Shown one piece after another: positions 43,737 through 54,759 of a stretch of DNA of 64,000 bases. Source of the DNA: Drosophila persimilis (taxonomy: Eukaryota; Arthropoda; Insecta; Diptera; Drosophilidae); assembly GCF_003286085.1 (NCBI RefSeq), contig NW_020825313.1, forward strand, positions 1,736,001 through 1,800,000, written 5' to 3'. The position numbers were made by a program, and so were the translations under genes. The first letter of the stretch is position 1. Each line of letters begins with the position of its first letter. The notes beneath the pieces were generated by a model. That model ran no database searches and was not told where the DNA came from. It saw nothing but the letters and a program-made list of their open reading frames with translations.

Positions 43737-44350
43737 AGCAGCATCCGCTGCTCTTATACTCCGCCTCGAAGAGAGCGGAGCAGACGTAGCCCTGATCCAG
43801 GAACCTTGGATAGTGGGAGACAAGGTTTGTGGACTAGGGTCGAAGGAGTACAAGATAATTGTAGCTCAACGTGAAGGTTAAACCCGCACCTGCATTCTCG
43901 CCAGAAAGCACCTTAATATCTTTCTGCTCCATAATTATAGCGATAGCGACAACACGGCGGCAAGCCTAGAGCTGAAAGGGACACATCTAAGGCTGATGTC
44001 GTCCTACATGGCCCATGAGGGAAACGATCCTCCCAACGACCTTGTTCGCAAACTAGCCAGCGACAGCGAGAGGTCGGACATAGACCTATTAATAGGTTGC
44101 GATGCCAACGCTCACCACACTCAATGGGGGAGCTCGAACACAAATGTAAGGGGTGAATCACTTTTCAGCTTCATCCTTAGCTCAAATCTATTTATCTGTA
44201 ATCGGGGCAACGACCCCACTTTTATAATTAAAAATCGACAGGAGGTTATTTACATCACCCTAGTGTCTTCCAATCTGTTAGACATAGTCAAGAGTTGGCA
44301 AGTCCTTGATGACCACTCTTTCTCTGACCACAGATATATCGAGACCACAC
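43693..44350 (+). pseudogene. LOA ORF2 endonuclease domain
   Basis: From ATGATG at 43693/43696: LRLLQINLHHCKAASAALIL (catalytic Asn), VALIQEPWIVG (Glu), a TAA at 43879-43881, then in the same frame LLIGCDANAHHTQWGSS (Asp, Asn) and LDDHSFSDHRYIE (terminal SDHR). This is an APE-type endonuclease of the R1/LOA kind. Apart from the stop, the catalytic residues are present. The start overlaps the end of ORF1 by 44 bases, which suggests reinitiation or frameshifting for translation. Confidence 0.8.
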
Positions 44351-46080
44351 TATCCCTCGAGTGTCCGAAACCTAAGGACTATATTAATCCCAGGAAAGCC
44401 AACTGGGAAAAATATAGCTCAGCCCTGGAGGACTTACTCCCCTCCAAAGCACCATCATGCCCTGACACAAAAGGCGACCTAGATCGCCTAGTGAACAGGT
44501 TCACAGAGGCATGCAACAAAGCCTTCGCGGCAGCATGCCCCTCTAGCAAACCTAGGGGGAAAAAGAAACCCCCCTGGTGGTCAAAACAAATAGACATCCT
44601 ACGTAAAAGCTGCAGGACCCTCTTCAACAGGGCCAAAAGCGCGAACGAGGAGAGCCACTGGGCAGACTACAAAATCAGTCTGTCACTATATAAAAAGGAA
44701 ACAAGGAAAGCAAAAAGGGCCTCTTGGCAAAAATTTTGCTCGGAAATTGAGGAAACGTCAGAAGCCGAAAGGTTTCGCAAGATTCTCTCAAAAACTAACC
44801 CCTCGGTAGGGTATCTTAAAAGTGAGGAGTCCCTGCACATTCTACTAGACACACATTTTCCAGGGTGCACAACCATCGAGACGGCACATCTTCCAGGAGA
44901 GGGACCGGTAACCTCGATGGATCACATCCTCACAAAACATAACATAAGCTGGGCAATAAACAGCTTCAACCCGTTCAAATCGCCAGGCCCAGACCAGGTA
45001 ATCCCGGCCCAACTTCAGAAGGCCGGGGATACGGCCATCAACTGGCTACAAGGTATCTTCAGGAAGATACTGGCTGTGGGTACAATCCCGCGAACATGGC
45101 TTAAGGAAAAGATAGTCTTCATTCCCAAAGCTGGGAAAGCCTCGCACTCAGCTGCAAAAGACTTTAGACCAATCAGCCTATCGTCCTTCCTCCTCAAAAC
45201 CTTTGAGAGACTCGTCGGGCTGCAACTGAGGACAACTATACACCCTCAGTTGCTGTCAGGCGCACAGCATGCCTACCGGAAAGGAAAATCCACGGAAACG
45301 GCTCTTCATGAAGTGATCTCAGCGGTAGAGAAATCTCTGCATCACAAAGAGTACTTACTCATAGCCTTTCTCGATATTGAGGGAGCTTTCAACAACGTTG
45401 TACCGGGCGCCATTACAGAAGCCCTGACTGACCTGGGGGTGGACCGTCACTTGGTGATGCTCATTGATCAATTCCTCACATGCAGGACGGTGACATTATC
45501 GATGGGATCGTCCGCCCAGTCAAGGTATGTCAACAGAGGCACCCCGCAAGGTGGTGTCCTGTCTCCTCTTCTGTGGAACATAGCAGTCAACAAGATTCTA
45601 TGTGACCTAGAGGGGGGGGGGGGGGCTGCAAAGTCGTGGCCTATGCGGACGACGTTGCGATTATCTTCTCGGGGAAATACCCCCAAACACTGTGCGACTT
45701 AATGTCCACAAAGCTAGCGCAACTGTCGGATTGGACGGAATCGCGCGGTCTGGGAGTAAATCCCTCAAAAACGGAACTCGTACTATTCACAAATAAATAC
45801 AAGGTCCCGCCCCTCAACCCTCCAATACTACAAGGATGCAGGCTCTCCTTTAGCGACAGTGCCAGTTACTTAGGGTTGCTAATTGACAAGAAGCTTAGCT
45901 GGAACCTGAATGTCAAAGACAGAGTGAAGAAGGCAATGACTGCACTCTATACATGCAAAAAAGCTATTGGGCTAAGATGGGGTATGATCCCAAGCATAGT
46001 CCAATGGATATATCAAGCTATAGTTAGACCAATACTACTCTACGGAGTTACGGTGTGGTGGCCGGCCCTATCAAAAAGGG
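44351..46080 (+). pseudogene. LOA ORF2 reverse transcriptase domain
   Basis: RT blocks: INSFNPFKSPGPDQVIPAQL, KEKIVFIPKAGKASHSAAKD, FRPISLSSFLLKTFERLVG, LLIAFLDIEGAFNNVVPGAI (motif A), NRGTPQGGVLSPLLWNIAVN (motif B). Then a 14-G run (45612-45625) shifts the frame, and VVAYADDVAIIFSG (motif C) is read in frame 0 from 45636. YLGLLIDKKLSWNLNVKDRV is the thumb entry. Apart from the G-run frameshift the RT is well kept. A single-base change in run length would restore phase, which may also be a sequencing or assembly error. Confidence 0.85.
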
Positions 46081-47260
46081 CGATCACCAAGCAACTGGGC
46101 AAAGTCCAGCGGACTGCCGCCCTAAGCATCAGCGAAGCTCTTCGCACCACCCCAAATGATGCGCTAAATGCCATCCTATGCCTACAGAGCCTTGACCTCG
46201 CAGGAAAGGAACGGGCAGAAGCAGCAGCAATACGTCTAAGAGACTCAGATCAATGGGTGACACAGTGCATAGGTCACTCAGCCATATTAAATAATAGCAG
46301 TACCGTCCCCTCAAAAACAGACTACCAAGTTCCAAGAGAGTATACAGACACTCCCTTCGACACAATCATCCCTCACAGAGACGAATGGCTCGAGGGACTC
46401 CCAGGCCCAGATGGGGCCATAAACATCTTCACAGATGGATCAAAGCTGGACGACAGAGTCGGAGGGGGAATCTACTCTGAACAGCTAAACATAAGGCATT
46501 CCTTCAGACTCCCAGATCATTGCAGTGCCTTTCAAGCGGAAGTCATAGCAATCAGGGAGGCTCTAGACTGCCTACAAGCGGCTGCCGTCACGGCAACCAA
46601 GCTAAACATTTATAGCGACAGCCAGGCTGCGATCAAATCGCTAAGCGCGATTTCCTCGAACTCGGCCACCGTGGCAGACTGCCGCAAATCTCTGCACGAG
46701 ATGGCTCAGCAATTTGCTATTAGCCTAATTTGGGTCCCAGGCCACCGGGACATCGAGGGCAACTGTATAGCGGACGAGCTGGCCAGATCTGGCACTACAA
46801 TCCCCCTTCTCCAAGACAAGGAGGATATCTGTATGCCAATGGCCACCTGTAAGCTCATTATAAGGGAGCAATACAAGCGACTAAAAAACGATATGTGGCA
46901 AACAGTGCCACGATGTCGCGCAACTCGGCAAACATGGCCGACCATGGACATGAAGCGCACCTCCGAGCTCCTCAAGTTAAGCAGGAAAAGGTGCAGCGTA
47001 GCTAATAGGCACCCACGCTAACAGGCTGGGGGCCCCACATAACGATTTTTGTCGCAGCTGTAGAGACGAGGAAGAGGAGGAGACAGTGGAACATCTGTTC
47101 TGCTCCTGCCCAGCTCTCAGCAGAAGAAGGCTACAGCACCTGGGCTCAGCCTTTCTACACGACATCTCAGAGATGTCCAAACTATGTCCCAGGAGGATAG
47201 CGAACTTTGTGAGAGCATCTGGATGGGATAATTGCTGACAGGAAGTCTCACAACGCAGGA
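46081..47260 (+). pseudogene. LOA ORF2 RNase H and C-terminal Cys/His motif
   Basis: RNase H: INIFTDGSKLDDRVGGGIYS (Asp), FQAEVIAIREALD (Glu), LNIYSDSQAAIKSL (Asp), IWVPGHRDIEGNCIADELAR (His, Asp). The catalytic set is complete. The frame ends at TAA 47019-47021. After a frameshift the C-terminus reads FCRSCRDEEEEETVEHLFCS and then CPALSRRR, the C-x2-C...H...C motif common at the end of R1/LOA ORF2, and stops at TGA near 47239. Confidence 0.82.
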
Positions 47261-47346
47261 AGGAAATGATCCTATGCGGTATCACAACGGGCCGAAACCG
47301 GCCTAAGTGTGACGGGTTCCGAGCGAGCCCGGCAGCCGCCTCAACC

Positions 47347-47360
47347 TAACCTATCAGAAT
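47347..47360. other. LOA target duplication, right
   Basis: Exact copy of 42076-42089; CR1-A2 ORF2 resumes here with YQNVRGL. Confidence 0.9.
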
Positions 47361-48619
47361 GTAAGAGGATTGCGTAGTAAGCTCAGCATTCTTTTCCAGG
47401 ATAGTGTTGCATTTGCTTCCCACGTTATTGTGTTTACTGAAACCTGGTCAAAGCCGGACATTCTTAGTTCAGAGGTTTTGGCAGGTCGGTACACAACTTT
47501 TAGAAAGGACCGTTCGTCTCGACGTGCAGTGGACTCTTACTTCACGTCAGAACACTTCACAGTCCAAGTTCAACAGGAACTGGAATTCCTGTGTGTAAAA
47601 CTGATTCTTCCCGCTTTCGCAATATTCATTACTTGCTCGTATATCCCACCTTCTTCGGATATTTCAATTTATGAGCAGCACTTGTCCGCTTTAACCGCTG
47701 TTTCTTCCTCGCTATCTGATAAAGATCGTATGATAGTTCTTGGTGACTTCAACTTGCCAGGAACTGTTTGGTCTTCGGTAAACGAGTCTAGTATCCTAGT
47801 GCCCATGTCACGACATGACTTTGTTGACGGCTTGCTTGACCTGTCCCTGTCTCAAGTCAATCATGTGAAAAATTCCTTAGGTCGATTGCTTGATCTATGC
47901 TTTGTATCGGATCCGACCATAGTGTTGTTAACCCGAGCCCTTCCGCTCACTATACCTGAAGACGCCTACCACCCTACTTTCGAGGTGTCGCTAGATATAG
48001 GACCAACTGTATTGGATCGGTCGAGTAGACTACCTGAACGTGTACGCTGCTTTCGTAAAGCCGAGTTTGCGAAGCTTAATAACCTAATTAGGGATTTTGA
48101 TTGGTCCGCTTTGTACTTGTGCACTGATGTCACAAAAGGCACAAACATTATTTACAATGCTCTTGGCACATTTTTTTATTCTTGTGTCCCGCTTTCTTGT
48201 CCGATTAGATCTGGAAAACCCCCTTGGTTTATCAAAGAGTTATCCAGTCTAAAAAACTTAAAATCAAGACTTTATACAAAATTTCAAGAAGTGGGCTCTC
48301 CTACTTCTCACTCTCGTTATGTAATAGCTCGGTCAAACTTTTCAGTTCTTAATGCTCAATGCTATAAGAACTACCTATCTCGTTGCAGCATACGTTTTTC
48401 TCAGGACCCTAAACAGTTTTACTGCTTCGTAAACAGTAAGCGTAGGACGTCCGCACACCCATCCTCGCTATCATTTTGTAATACGTCGGCAAATAATGAT
48501 CAGGCAATTGCCGATCTTTTTGCCCAGTTTTTCCAAACCACCTATTCTGAGGAACGCTACTCTGGTCAACCGTACCCACACGGATTACCGAGGTCGAACG
48601 CATTTTCAGTCCCTTGTTA
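47347..48619 (+). pseudogene. CR1-A2 ORF2 endonuclease part
   Basis: The frame is open to TAA at 48618-48620. YQNVRGLRSKLSILFQDSV keeps the catalytic Asn that A1 lost. ETWSKPD, VLGDFNLPG and EDAYHPTFEVSLD are present. The glycine-rich strand is missing as in A1. Residues around DFDWSALYLCTDVTKG show the original sequence that A1 replaced by a repeat expansion. The frame shifts near 48598 (one base fewer than A1), separating it from RT. Confidence 0.8.
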
Positions 48620-49696
48620 AATGAATATTCCCTACTTCATGATCTTCGACTAGTTAAGCCGGTGTTTTCACCGGGTCCAGACGGGGTTCCAGGTTGTGTA
48701 CTCAGGTACTGCGCCGAGGCTCTGTGTGGACCATTGCTTAAACTATTCACCCTGTCCATTGATTCCTCTTGCTTCCCCCCAATCTGGAAGGAATCGTTTA
48801 TAATTCCTCTCCATAAAAAAGGTAGCAAGTCTGATGCAAAAAATTATAGAGGTATAGCAAAGTTATCCGCTATTCCCAAATTGTTTGAAAAGGTTTTAAC
48901 TCCGCACTTGCAACATCTCTGCAAGTCACTTATATCTCCAACTCAGCATGGATTTATAAGGCGGCGATCAACCACCACGAACTTGTTAGAGTTTACATCT
49001 TTCATTATTAAAGGCTTTCAAGGTAACTTACAGACGGATGTTATTTACACCGACTCTGTAAACCATTCCCTTTTAGCACATAAACTTGACCTTTTAGGGT
49101 TTCCGCCCAACCTCCTGAGATGGATTTCTAGCTATCTTTGTTCTAGGTCTCAAAGAGTCGTCTTCAAAAACTCCCTCTCTTTACCAGTAAAGGTTTCTTC
49201 GGGAGTACCACAGGGCAGCCATCTAGGCCCCTTACTCTTCACACTCTTTATTAATGACTTGCCTTCAGTATTAACATACTCTCGAGTATTTATGTATGCG
49301 GATGATTTTAAACTCTGTGTCCAGTACAAGGACATTTCATTTCATTCTCGCTTGCAATCCGATCTCAATAGCTTTCAGTCATGGTGTTGTGCAAACTTGT
49401 TACACCTTAATGCCTCGAAATGCTAAGTTATGACATTTAATCGTTCTAGCCCTTTGTTGGCTCCCTACACCCTATTTGGCGGTTCTCTTGAGAGAATTAC
49501 CCTGGTGGATGATCTGGGTGTTATCTTAGACCCCAAGTTAAAGTTTTCCGAACACATTTCTACCATGGTAAATAAGGCCATGGGCGTGCTTGGGTTTATA
49601 AAGAGGTGGTCAAAGGAATTTGACGACCCCTATATAACAAAGACTCTCTATACCTCGCTGGTTCGTCCTTCTGCTGGTGTCACACGGGCCACTTGA
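48614..49696 (+). pseudogene. CR1-A2 ORF2 reverse transcriptase part, active site deleted
   Basis: This follows CR1-A1 RT but lacks 18 bases in motif A: YTDSVNHSLL replaces YTDFSKAFDSVNHSLL, so a catalytic Asp segment is gone. The deletion lies between two CGACT repeats. Motif B (SGVPQGSHLGPLLF) and YADDFKLC remain. TAA at 49424-49426 (AAGCTAAG against AAGCAAAG) and a deletion at 49669 that fuses RT to the 3' untranslated region complete the damage. Confidence 0.85.
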
Positions 49697-49790
49697 CGGT
49701 GCAGTAACTGCATCGCCTCTTGAAAGATGCAGTCATTGCATGTCAACGTCCAAAAGAAAAAAAAAAGAAAATAAATAAATAAATAAAAAA

Positions 49791-50515
49791 GTCACACGCG
49801 GCCAAATCAGTGGACAAGCCCGCTGAAAATTTTACAGTTTTTGTTTTTTTGCAATACTGGCACCATTGGGCGGTGAGGCTTAGTGCTTATCGGACCACCC
49901 TCGAAGCTTAGGTATCTTAGAAATGGCTGGAATCAACTTTACAATTTTGAAAAGCTAACTGCAAATTAATTTGTTCCGTTGGGTATAAAAATGATCCGAT
50001 CTGATCCAGATTCAGCAATCTCATAGATATCTCATTCTCTATGATTGTGCGTTTTTAGTTTTCTCGTATCTTCTGTATTGTGGATCCCACAGATTTTCGT
50101 TTTTGGTGGGGGCGGGATGAAATGGGGCGAAATTTTAAAATATACGTTTTATAGTGAGTACTAACAGAAGTGTTGATACCAAATTTGGTTACTCTAGCCT
50201 TAATATTCTCTTAGATTTGTAGATGCCCCAGATTTTCGTCCTTTGTGGGGGCGGAAGGGGGTGTGGCAAAATTTTGAAACTAACTCGTCAAGGTCCGATA
50301 TCACAGGAGTGTGTGGATGAAAAATTTGGTTGCTTTAGCTTTTATAGTCTCTGAGATGTAGGAACTCATATTTTGCAACAGACCAAGCCGACCATGAAAC
50401 CTGTGTGTTAGATAGAGACAAAGCGAGAAAGAATGAAATTGTTTTCTTGGTTCTGGCTATAATAATTATACGACCTTGTTCAGATTTTGCATTCTAGAAG
50501 TCATCCTCTACGATG
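49791..50515 (-). mobile_element. INE-1/DINE-1-like module, copy A3, truncated
   Basis: Matches 11980-12705. It ends inside the module at CTCTACGATG, where BEL-C4 begins. The GACGGACA run and terminal hairpin are missing. Confidence 0.7.
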
Positions 50516-52310
50516 AATTTCATGTAGCGTGGATATGTAGTTTTTTAATATATCGAAAAGTTCGCGCTGCAGTTCCTGATTCTCCGATCGCAGTTTTTCC
50601 ACTTGCACCTGGCACTCGAGCAGCTGCTTCCTGCATTGCTGCTCTAAGTTTTGATACTCCAGCGTTGTGGGCCGAAAATCGTCATTAGAGATGCAAGAGG
50701 AATTTTCAAAAGCTATCAATGCTTCCTGACACTATCCAACCAAGTTTTGTCTCCTGCAATGTTGGCAATTGGTCTGATAGTCGAATCTGTCCGACGCACA
50801 TTAAATCGAAGAACAAACCACAACCTATCAACAGATCGATACGTTGGGGCTTGGAGAAATAAGGATCAGCTAGTTTTAGATTATTCGGCATGGGCCAATC
50901 CTTTGCGTCTCGGCCGAAGTTAGGCTCCATTTCCGAGGATAGAACATCCGAGGAGAGAACATCCTCGAGGATCGAGGGGGGAGGGCTAGAACATCCGCTT
51001 GCTAGAAGCACAGTCGCGGCCTCTTGCTGGATCGATTCCTCGGTCGGTGAAGAGGAAGATGAAGCACCAGTTCCCAATGGAATGTGGAGTAGCGTGTGAT
51101 GTTTTGCCTGGCAATGTCTGCAAAGTCCTGACCTGCACCCCTGCAATTCATGGCCTTTGTTGAGGCAGTTCAAACACAAGCAGCTCTTCTTTGCTTCTTT
51201 GTATCGTTCAAACGCAGAGAGATTCAGGAATGCCTGACATCTAGATATGTAATGCTCGGAGGAATTGTAATGGTTACATGTGGTGTTAGGAAGGTCGTTA
51301 CTGGAGGTGATAAGGGTGACAGGTTTACTTTCTCCCACCTGCTGGCTAGGAATTGTTACCATAGCCGATCCCAAATTTTCCAGCATCCGACATCTTGCTT
51401 CCAAGAATGAGGCCATGCTTGACAACCGAGGCAATCCTGACGTCGGTAAGTTCTCTTCCCATTTCTCCTTGGTCTTGTGGTCCAATTTCGTGCCTATGAT
51501 GAAGATCAGCAACCCATCGGAAATCTCCTGCGGGGTCGCCAAGGTCTGAAGTGCACGCAAGTGAGAATTGATTTTGTCGCTGAGAGCGCGCAAGCCGATA
51601 GCCGAGCCCTTCTCCACCCCTTGCAGCCCGAAAATAGCCTTGACGTGTGCCTGAAAATGTAACAGTTTATTATCGAATCGCAACATTAGTAAATTCAGCG
51701 CCTTGTCGTAATTCTCCTCAGAAAGCTCCAAGGAACGAATCGTATCCAGCGCAGCACCATCTAGACATCCACGAAGATATTGGAATTTTTCGATGATTGG
51801 TATACGATGGTCTTTGTGCACCATTGTCGAGAACATCGAGTGGAATTCTGGCCAATCCATGTAGTTCCCACCGAATCGCGGAAGCTGCAACTCGGGCATT
51901 CGAGAACGGCCTATACTATTATAGGCGAACAACGACGAATTCCCCTCGAGAGTATGCCGAGCCGTTGAATTGGCAACATTTACCGTGCGAGCAGCCATCA
52001 ACTCCCGCGACAGCCTGGACCTAACTTTGACATAAACATTCGAAAAGTCCAGTCGGGCATCATGGGCTAATTGCAGGAAATCCAGCCTGTCAAGGCTCTT
52101 TTGAGCGGCATCGAAATCCGCATTCATTCGCTCGATTTGCTCTAAGCGAGCTTGAAGTTCTGCCTCATCTAACTCGGCAAGCTCTTCCTTGGTGAGAAAG
52201 CGATCCATGGCCTTTAGTTGGCGCGCGATGGACTCGGCCTTGTGCTTGTAGAAATCTACATCACTCGGCATTGCTGCGTTCGCGACATTGGTAGGCTCAG
52301 GTGCTGCCAT
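50514..52310 (-). pseudogene. BEL-C4 gag-protease-coiled coil, longest BEL-C frame
   Basis: Minus strand, ATG at 52310. An open frame of 534 codons to 50706 includes the intact Gag N-terminus (RLEQIERMNADFDAAQKSLD), FLQLAHDARLDFSNVYVKVR, the core LQLPRFGGNYMDWPEF, zinc knuckles CNHYNSSEHYISRC and CLNCLNKGHELQGCRSGLC, and CRHCQAKHHTLLH. The protease core is deleted and replaced by LEDVLSSDVLSS, encoded by a short GAGGATAGAACATCC-type repeat (50935-50975). The linker KPQRIDLLIGCGLFFDLMCV follows. A small deletion at 50711 ends the frame; the coiled coil CQVQVEKLRSENQELQRELF follows in another frame and is cut at 50514. No RT. Confidence 0.85.
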
Positions 52311-52688
52311 GTTGAGGTTTTAAAAGAGTCACTCAGCACGACCGAAAAAGACACCCTGTATACGTATAAACGTGGGAACCGAAAGCAAAGGGATTACAGC
52401 TAATGCCTTTAGCTGTGCGGCTGTGCGAGCTGTCCGATTCCGCTTTGTACTCCGCTTGTGTGTATTAGCTGCGAACTCAGCTGCACTGCCTACCGCACTG
52501 CACTGACCGTATTGTTGCGACAGAGAAATTAATAGCCAGCACTGCGTGTATGTAGGTGTATGTAAGTATGTTTTAGCACCGAATTGTGCTTAAACGCCGA
52601 AAATTTGCTAAGGCTAACGAATGTCGATCGCGAACGATTATTAATTGACACTGCAACTCAGAGATCAGGTCGGGGTCACCAAATTTTA
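52311..52688 (-). other. BEL-C4 5' leader and primer site
   Basis: tRNA-Trp-type primer site TGGTGACCCCGACCTGAT on the minus strand, about 52681-52664, close to the LTR. Confidence 0.7.
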
Positions 52689-53060
52689 TGTGGAGATAAT
52701 GTTTTTTATCCCCAATCGGCTGACTAATTATTTCGAATTAAATAAAACTCGGCGCAGAAATAAAATTACGATATGTTCTTTAATGCGTGACATCCAAATT
52801 GCAAGTGTGGCTTGCCTGCCCTTTACATTGCCGCTCCGATCGCTAAGCGCAGCTTCGCTCGGCTGACGTCGGTAGGCAGACGCAAAGCGGAGATAGCGAA
52901 GAGCGAGCTGGCAGAGAGCGTTTAGCAGGGCAAGCACGCGCAAAGCTTTAACAAACAAATGAGTGACATAGACATAAGTAACAAACAAAATAAGCAGCTG
53001 AGGGCCAAGAATTAGGTGCTATTTGGCAAGCAACTAATCGGCTGGGTTCTGCTCCGAACA
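52689..53060 (-). repeat. BEL-C4 5' LTR, complete
   Basis: 372 bp, TG...CA; the only complete BEL-C 5' LTR here. It lacks the CR1 junction at base 167 seen in C1 and C2. Confidence 0.88.
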
Positions 53061-53065
53061 AAGTG
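53061..53065. other. BEL-C target duplication, right
   Basis: AAGTG, equal to 13360-13364 and 38358-38362 on the left sides of BEL-C1 and BEL-C3. Confidence 0.75.
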
Positions 53066-54759
53066 TTTGCGCCTGATTTATAGCTGCACTTCTCAGCTTT
53101 TCAGAATTGCAAAATTCAACAGATTTAAGATACCTAAGTTATGTGAAAAAAGAAGCATAACCTCTGAAAAACAAGGCAACAATACCAGATTTAAGAAATT
53201 AAAAAAAAACTACACCTAGAAAAAAATACAAGTTATTAAACATTTAAAAATCTTTTTTAATCTATCATAAAAAGTTGGTTTGGTTTATAGTGAAAGAAGG
53301 TTTAATTTTGTTGAATAGTGTAATTATCACTAAAAAACAATTTTATTGAACATGCATAGATTATTTTTAGATCAGTCTATTAGTATATTAAATTGTTTTG
53401 TGCGACTATTGTAAATAATTAATTTTTTCGGCTTAAAAAATTATCCTTATTTACGGTTCCTGATTTATATAAGGATTAACTATGAAATAGAGATACATTA
53501 AGATTATCAAGTGGCTTTGACATAAATGTGTAAATGCATGTGGGAACACATGTTTCAAAAGTAATGTAACGATGGGTTCCTACAATTCTCTATTCCTATT
53601 GCCCTATTTCGTGTACATCAGTTTTGTTTCTGGTTGGAAACGGGTCGTGTCTAGTGATCGTAAGTGCGCATACTTACGTCCGGTAAAAAAGTTGATAATG
53701 CCATATTTAAAAATCGTGATTCACCCCAATGTATATTCCATAAAAATAACTTACCGAACAAGCTGGTTCTTTGCGCCAGTGTATATTCCATTAAAATAAC
53801 TTACCGAGCAAGCTGGTTCTTTGTGCCAAGTACGAGTATAAACAAAAGCAGGCTAAAGCAGACATCGAGTCGGGTATAACTATTCATATTGGCCGCTTTG
53901 CCTGTTTTCATCAACAAGGTTCAACTCAACATTAATTGCGATGAAATCTCCAGTCTGTCTGCTTTTATTGTGATATCAAAACAAAATTCATCAGCTGTGG
54001 TTCTCCAAAAACGACGACTTAATGCATTGCTGTTAAAGAGGCTGAGGCGGTTATGAAAACCAAAATTAAACATGTACTTTTTTTTACTTTTTTGAATTAT
54101 AGCGACAAATGTTAACATCATTTGGGGGATACAAAAAATATAATTTCACAATTTCATAAAAAAGCTCATGGATGATTTTGTGTCACGTTTTTAATTAAAT
54201 AAATAAATAAATAAAATTAAATAAATCATAAAAACAATATAAAACGGTCAGAACTTTTTCATCGAGGACTAATTTCCTCGACAATTATTTGGTACATGGG
54301 CAACATATCTAAGCCCAGTCATAAGCTTATTAACATATTTATAACACCCGGTACACAAGGACCAGAGATGTATATCCAACTCACATATAAGTGTAAAGTA
54401 CCATAGTTCCTAAGGTAAAGTTGTGGAAGTGAGAAAACATGAGCCAACCTCATATATACATATATATGAGGTACTATCCAAGTGTGGAGAGCAATTTAAA
54501 GGCCGAAAAAGTCCTGTATCCCCTCAAAGTTCTGAACACAGTCTTCCAAGTAGCCAACTGGCGTGTCCCCAACAAGGAACAAAAGGACGAAATTTTGATT
54601 GGTCTCCCATAGTACTACCGTAACTACGCCAACAAAGGAAAGGTGCACTAAAACAAAGTAAGCTTTTCACTTAGATATGTTCATCTTAAGCATAGGTCTA
54701 AATAGGAGCAGAATACCGCTTAACAACCAGTTGCAGATAAGCAAGCGACATGCTCCGGG
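53066..54759. other. AT-rich DNA with small tandem repeats
   Basis: No recognised gene. Features are a tandem pair of 50-bp units at 53731-53828 (GTATATTCCATAAAAATAAC...) and an AAAT microsatellite at 54193-54225. A weak 66-codon open frame at 54423-54623 (with SSEHSLPSSQLACPQQ) has a GTG rather than ATG start and is not credible as a gene. Confidence 0.5.
53731..53828 (+). repeat. Tandem 50-bp repeat, two units
   Basis: Units start at 53731 and 53781, each GTATATTCCAT...CTTACCGA(A/G)CAAGCTGG...; about four differences. Confidence 0.8.

Larger units (their letters stand above)
42090..47346 (+). mobile_element. LOA-clade non-LTR element, nearly full length
   Basis: 5,257 bp between exact 14-bp duplications inside CR1-A2. 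It has a GC-rich structured 5' leader (42090-42510), ORF1, and ORF2 with APE endonuclease, RT, RNase H and a C-terminal Cys/His motif, and ends ...GCCGCCTCAACC without poly(A). An RNase H after RT and a 3' end lacking poly(A) fit the LOA clade (LOA, Bilbo, Baggins) rather than Jockey. Lesions are an ORF1 frameshift near 43250, TAA at 43879, a G14 run that shifts ORF2 at 45612-45625, and a frameshift near 47021. Confidence 0.85.
41063..49790 (+). mobile_element. CR1-A copy 2, 5'-truncated, carrying LOA
   Basis: This begins inside the 5' end of ORF1 (start codon lost), is interrupted by the LOA element at 42090-47346, and continues through endonuclease and RT to a 3' tail. A deletion joins RT (49669) to the 3' untranslated region, removing the region equivalent to 36193-36854. 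It is closely related to CR1-A1, and shares its missing glycine-rich endonuclease segment, but has private lesions. Confidence 0.83.

Noticed and set aside
54423-54623. 66-codon frame with SSEHSLPSSQLACPQQ
   Set aside because: No ATG start, no match I recognise, AT-rich decayed surroundings; noted only as part of the non-coding stretch.
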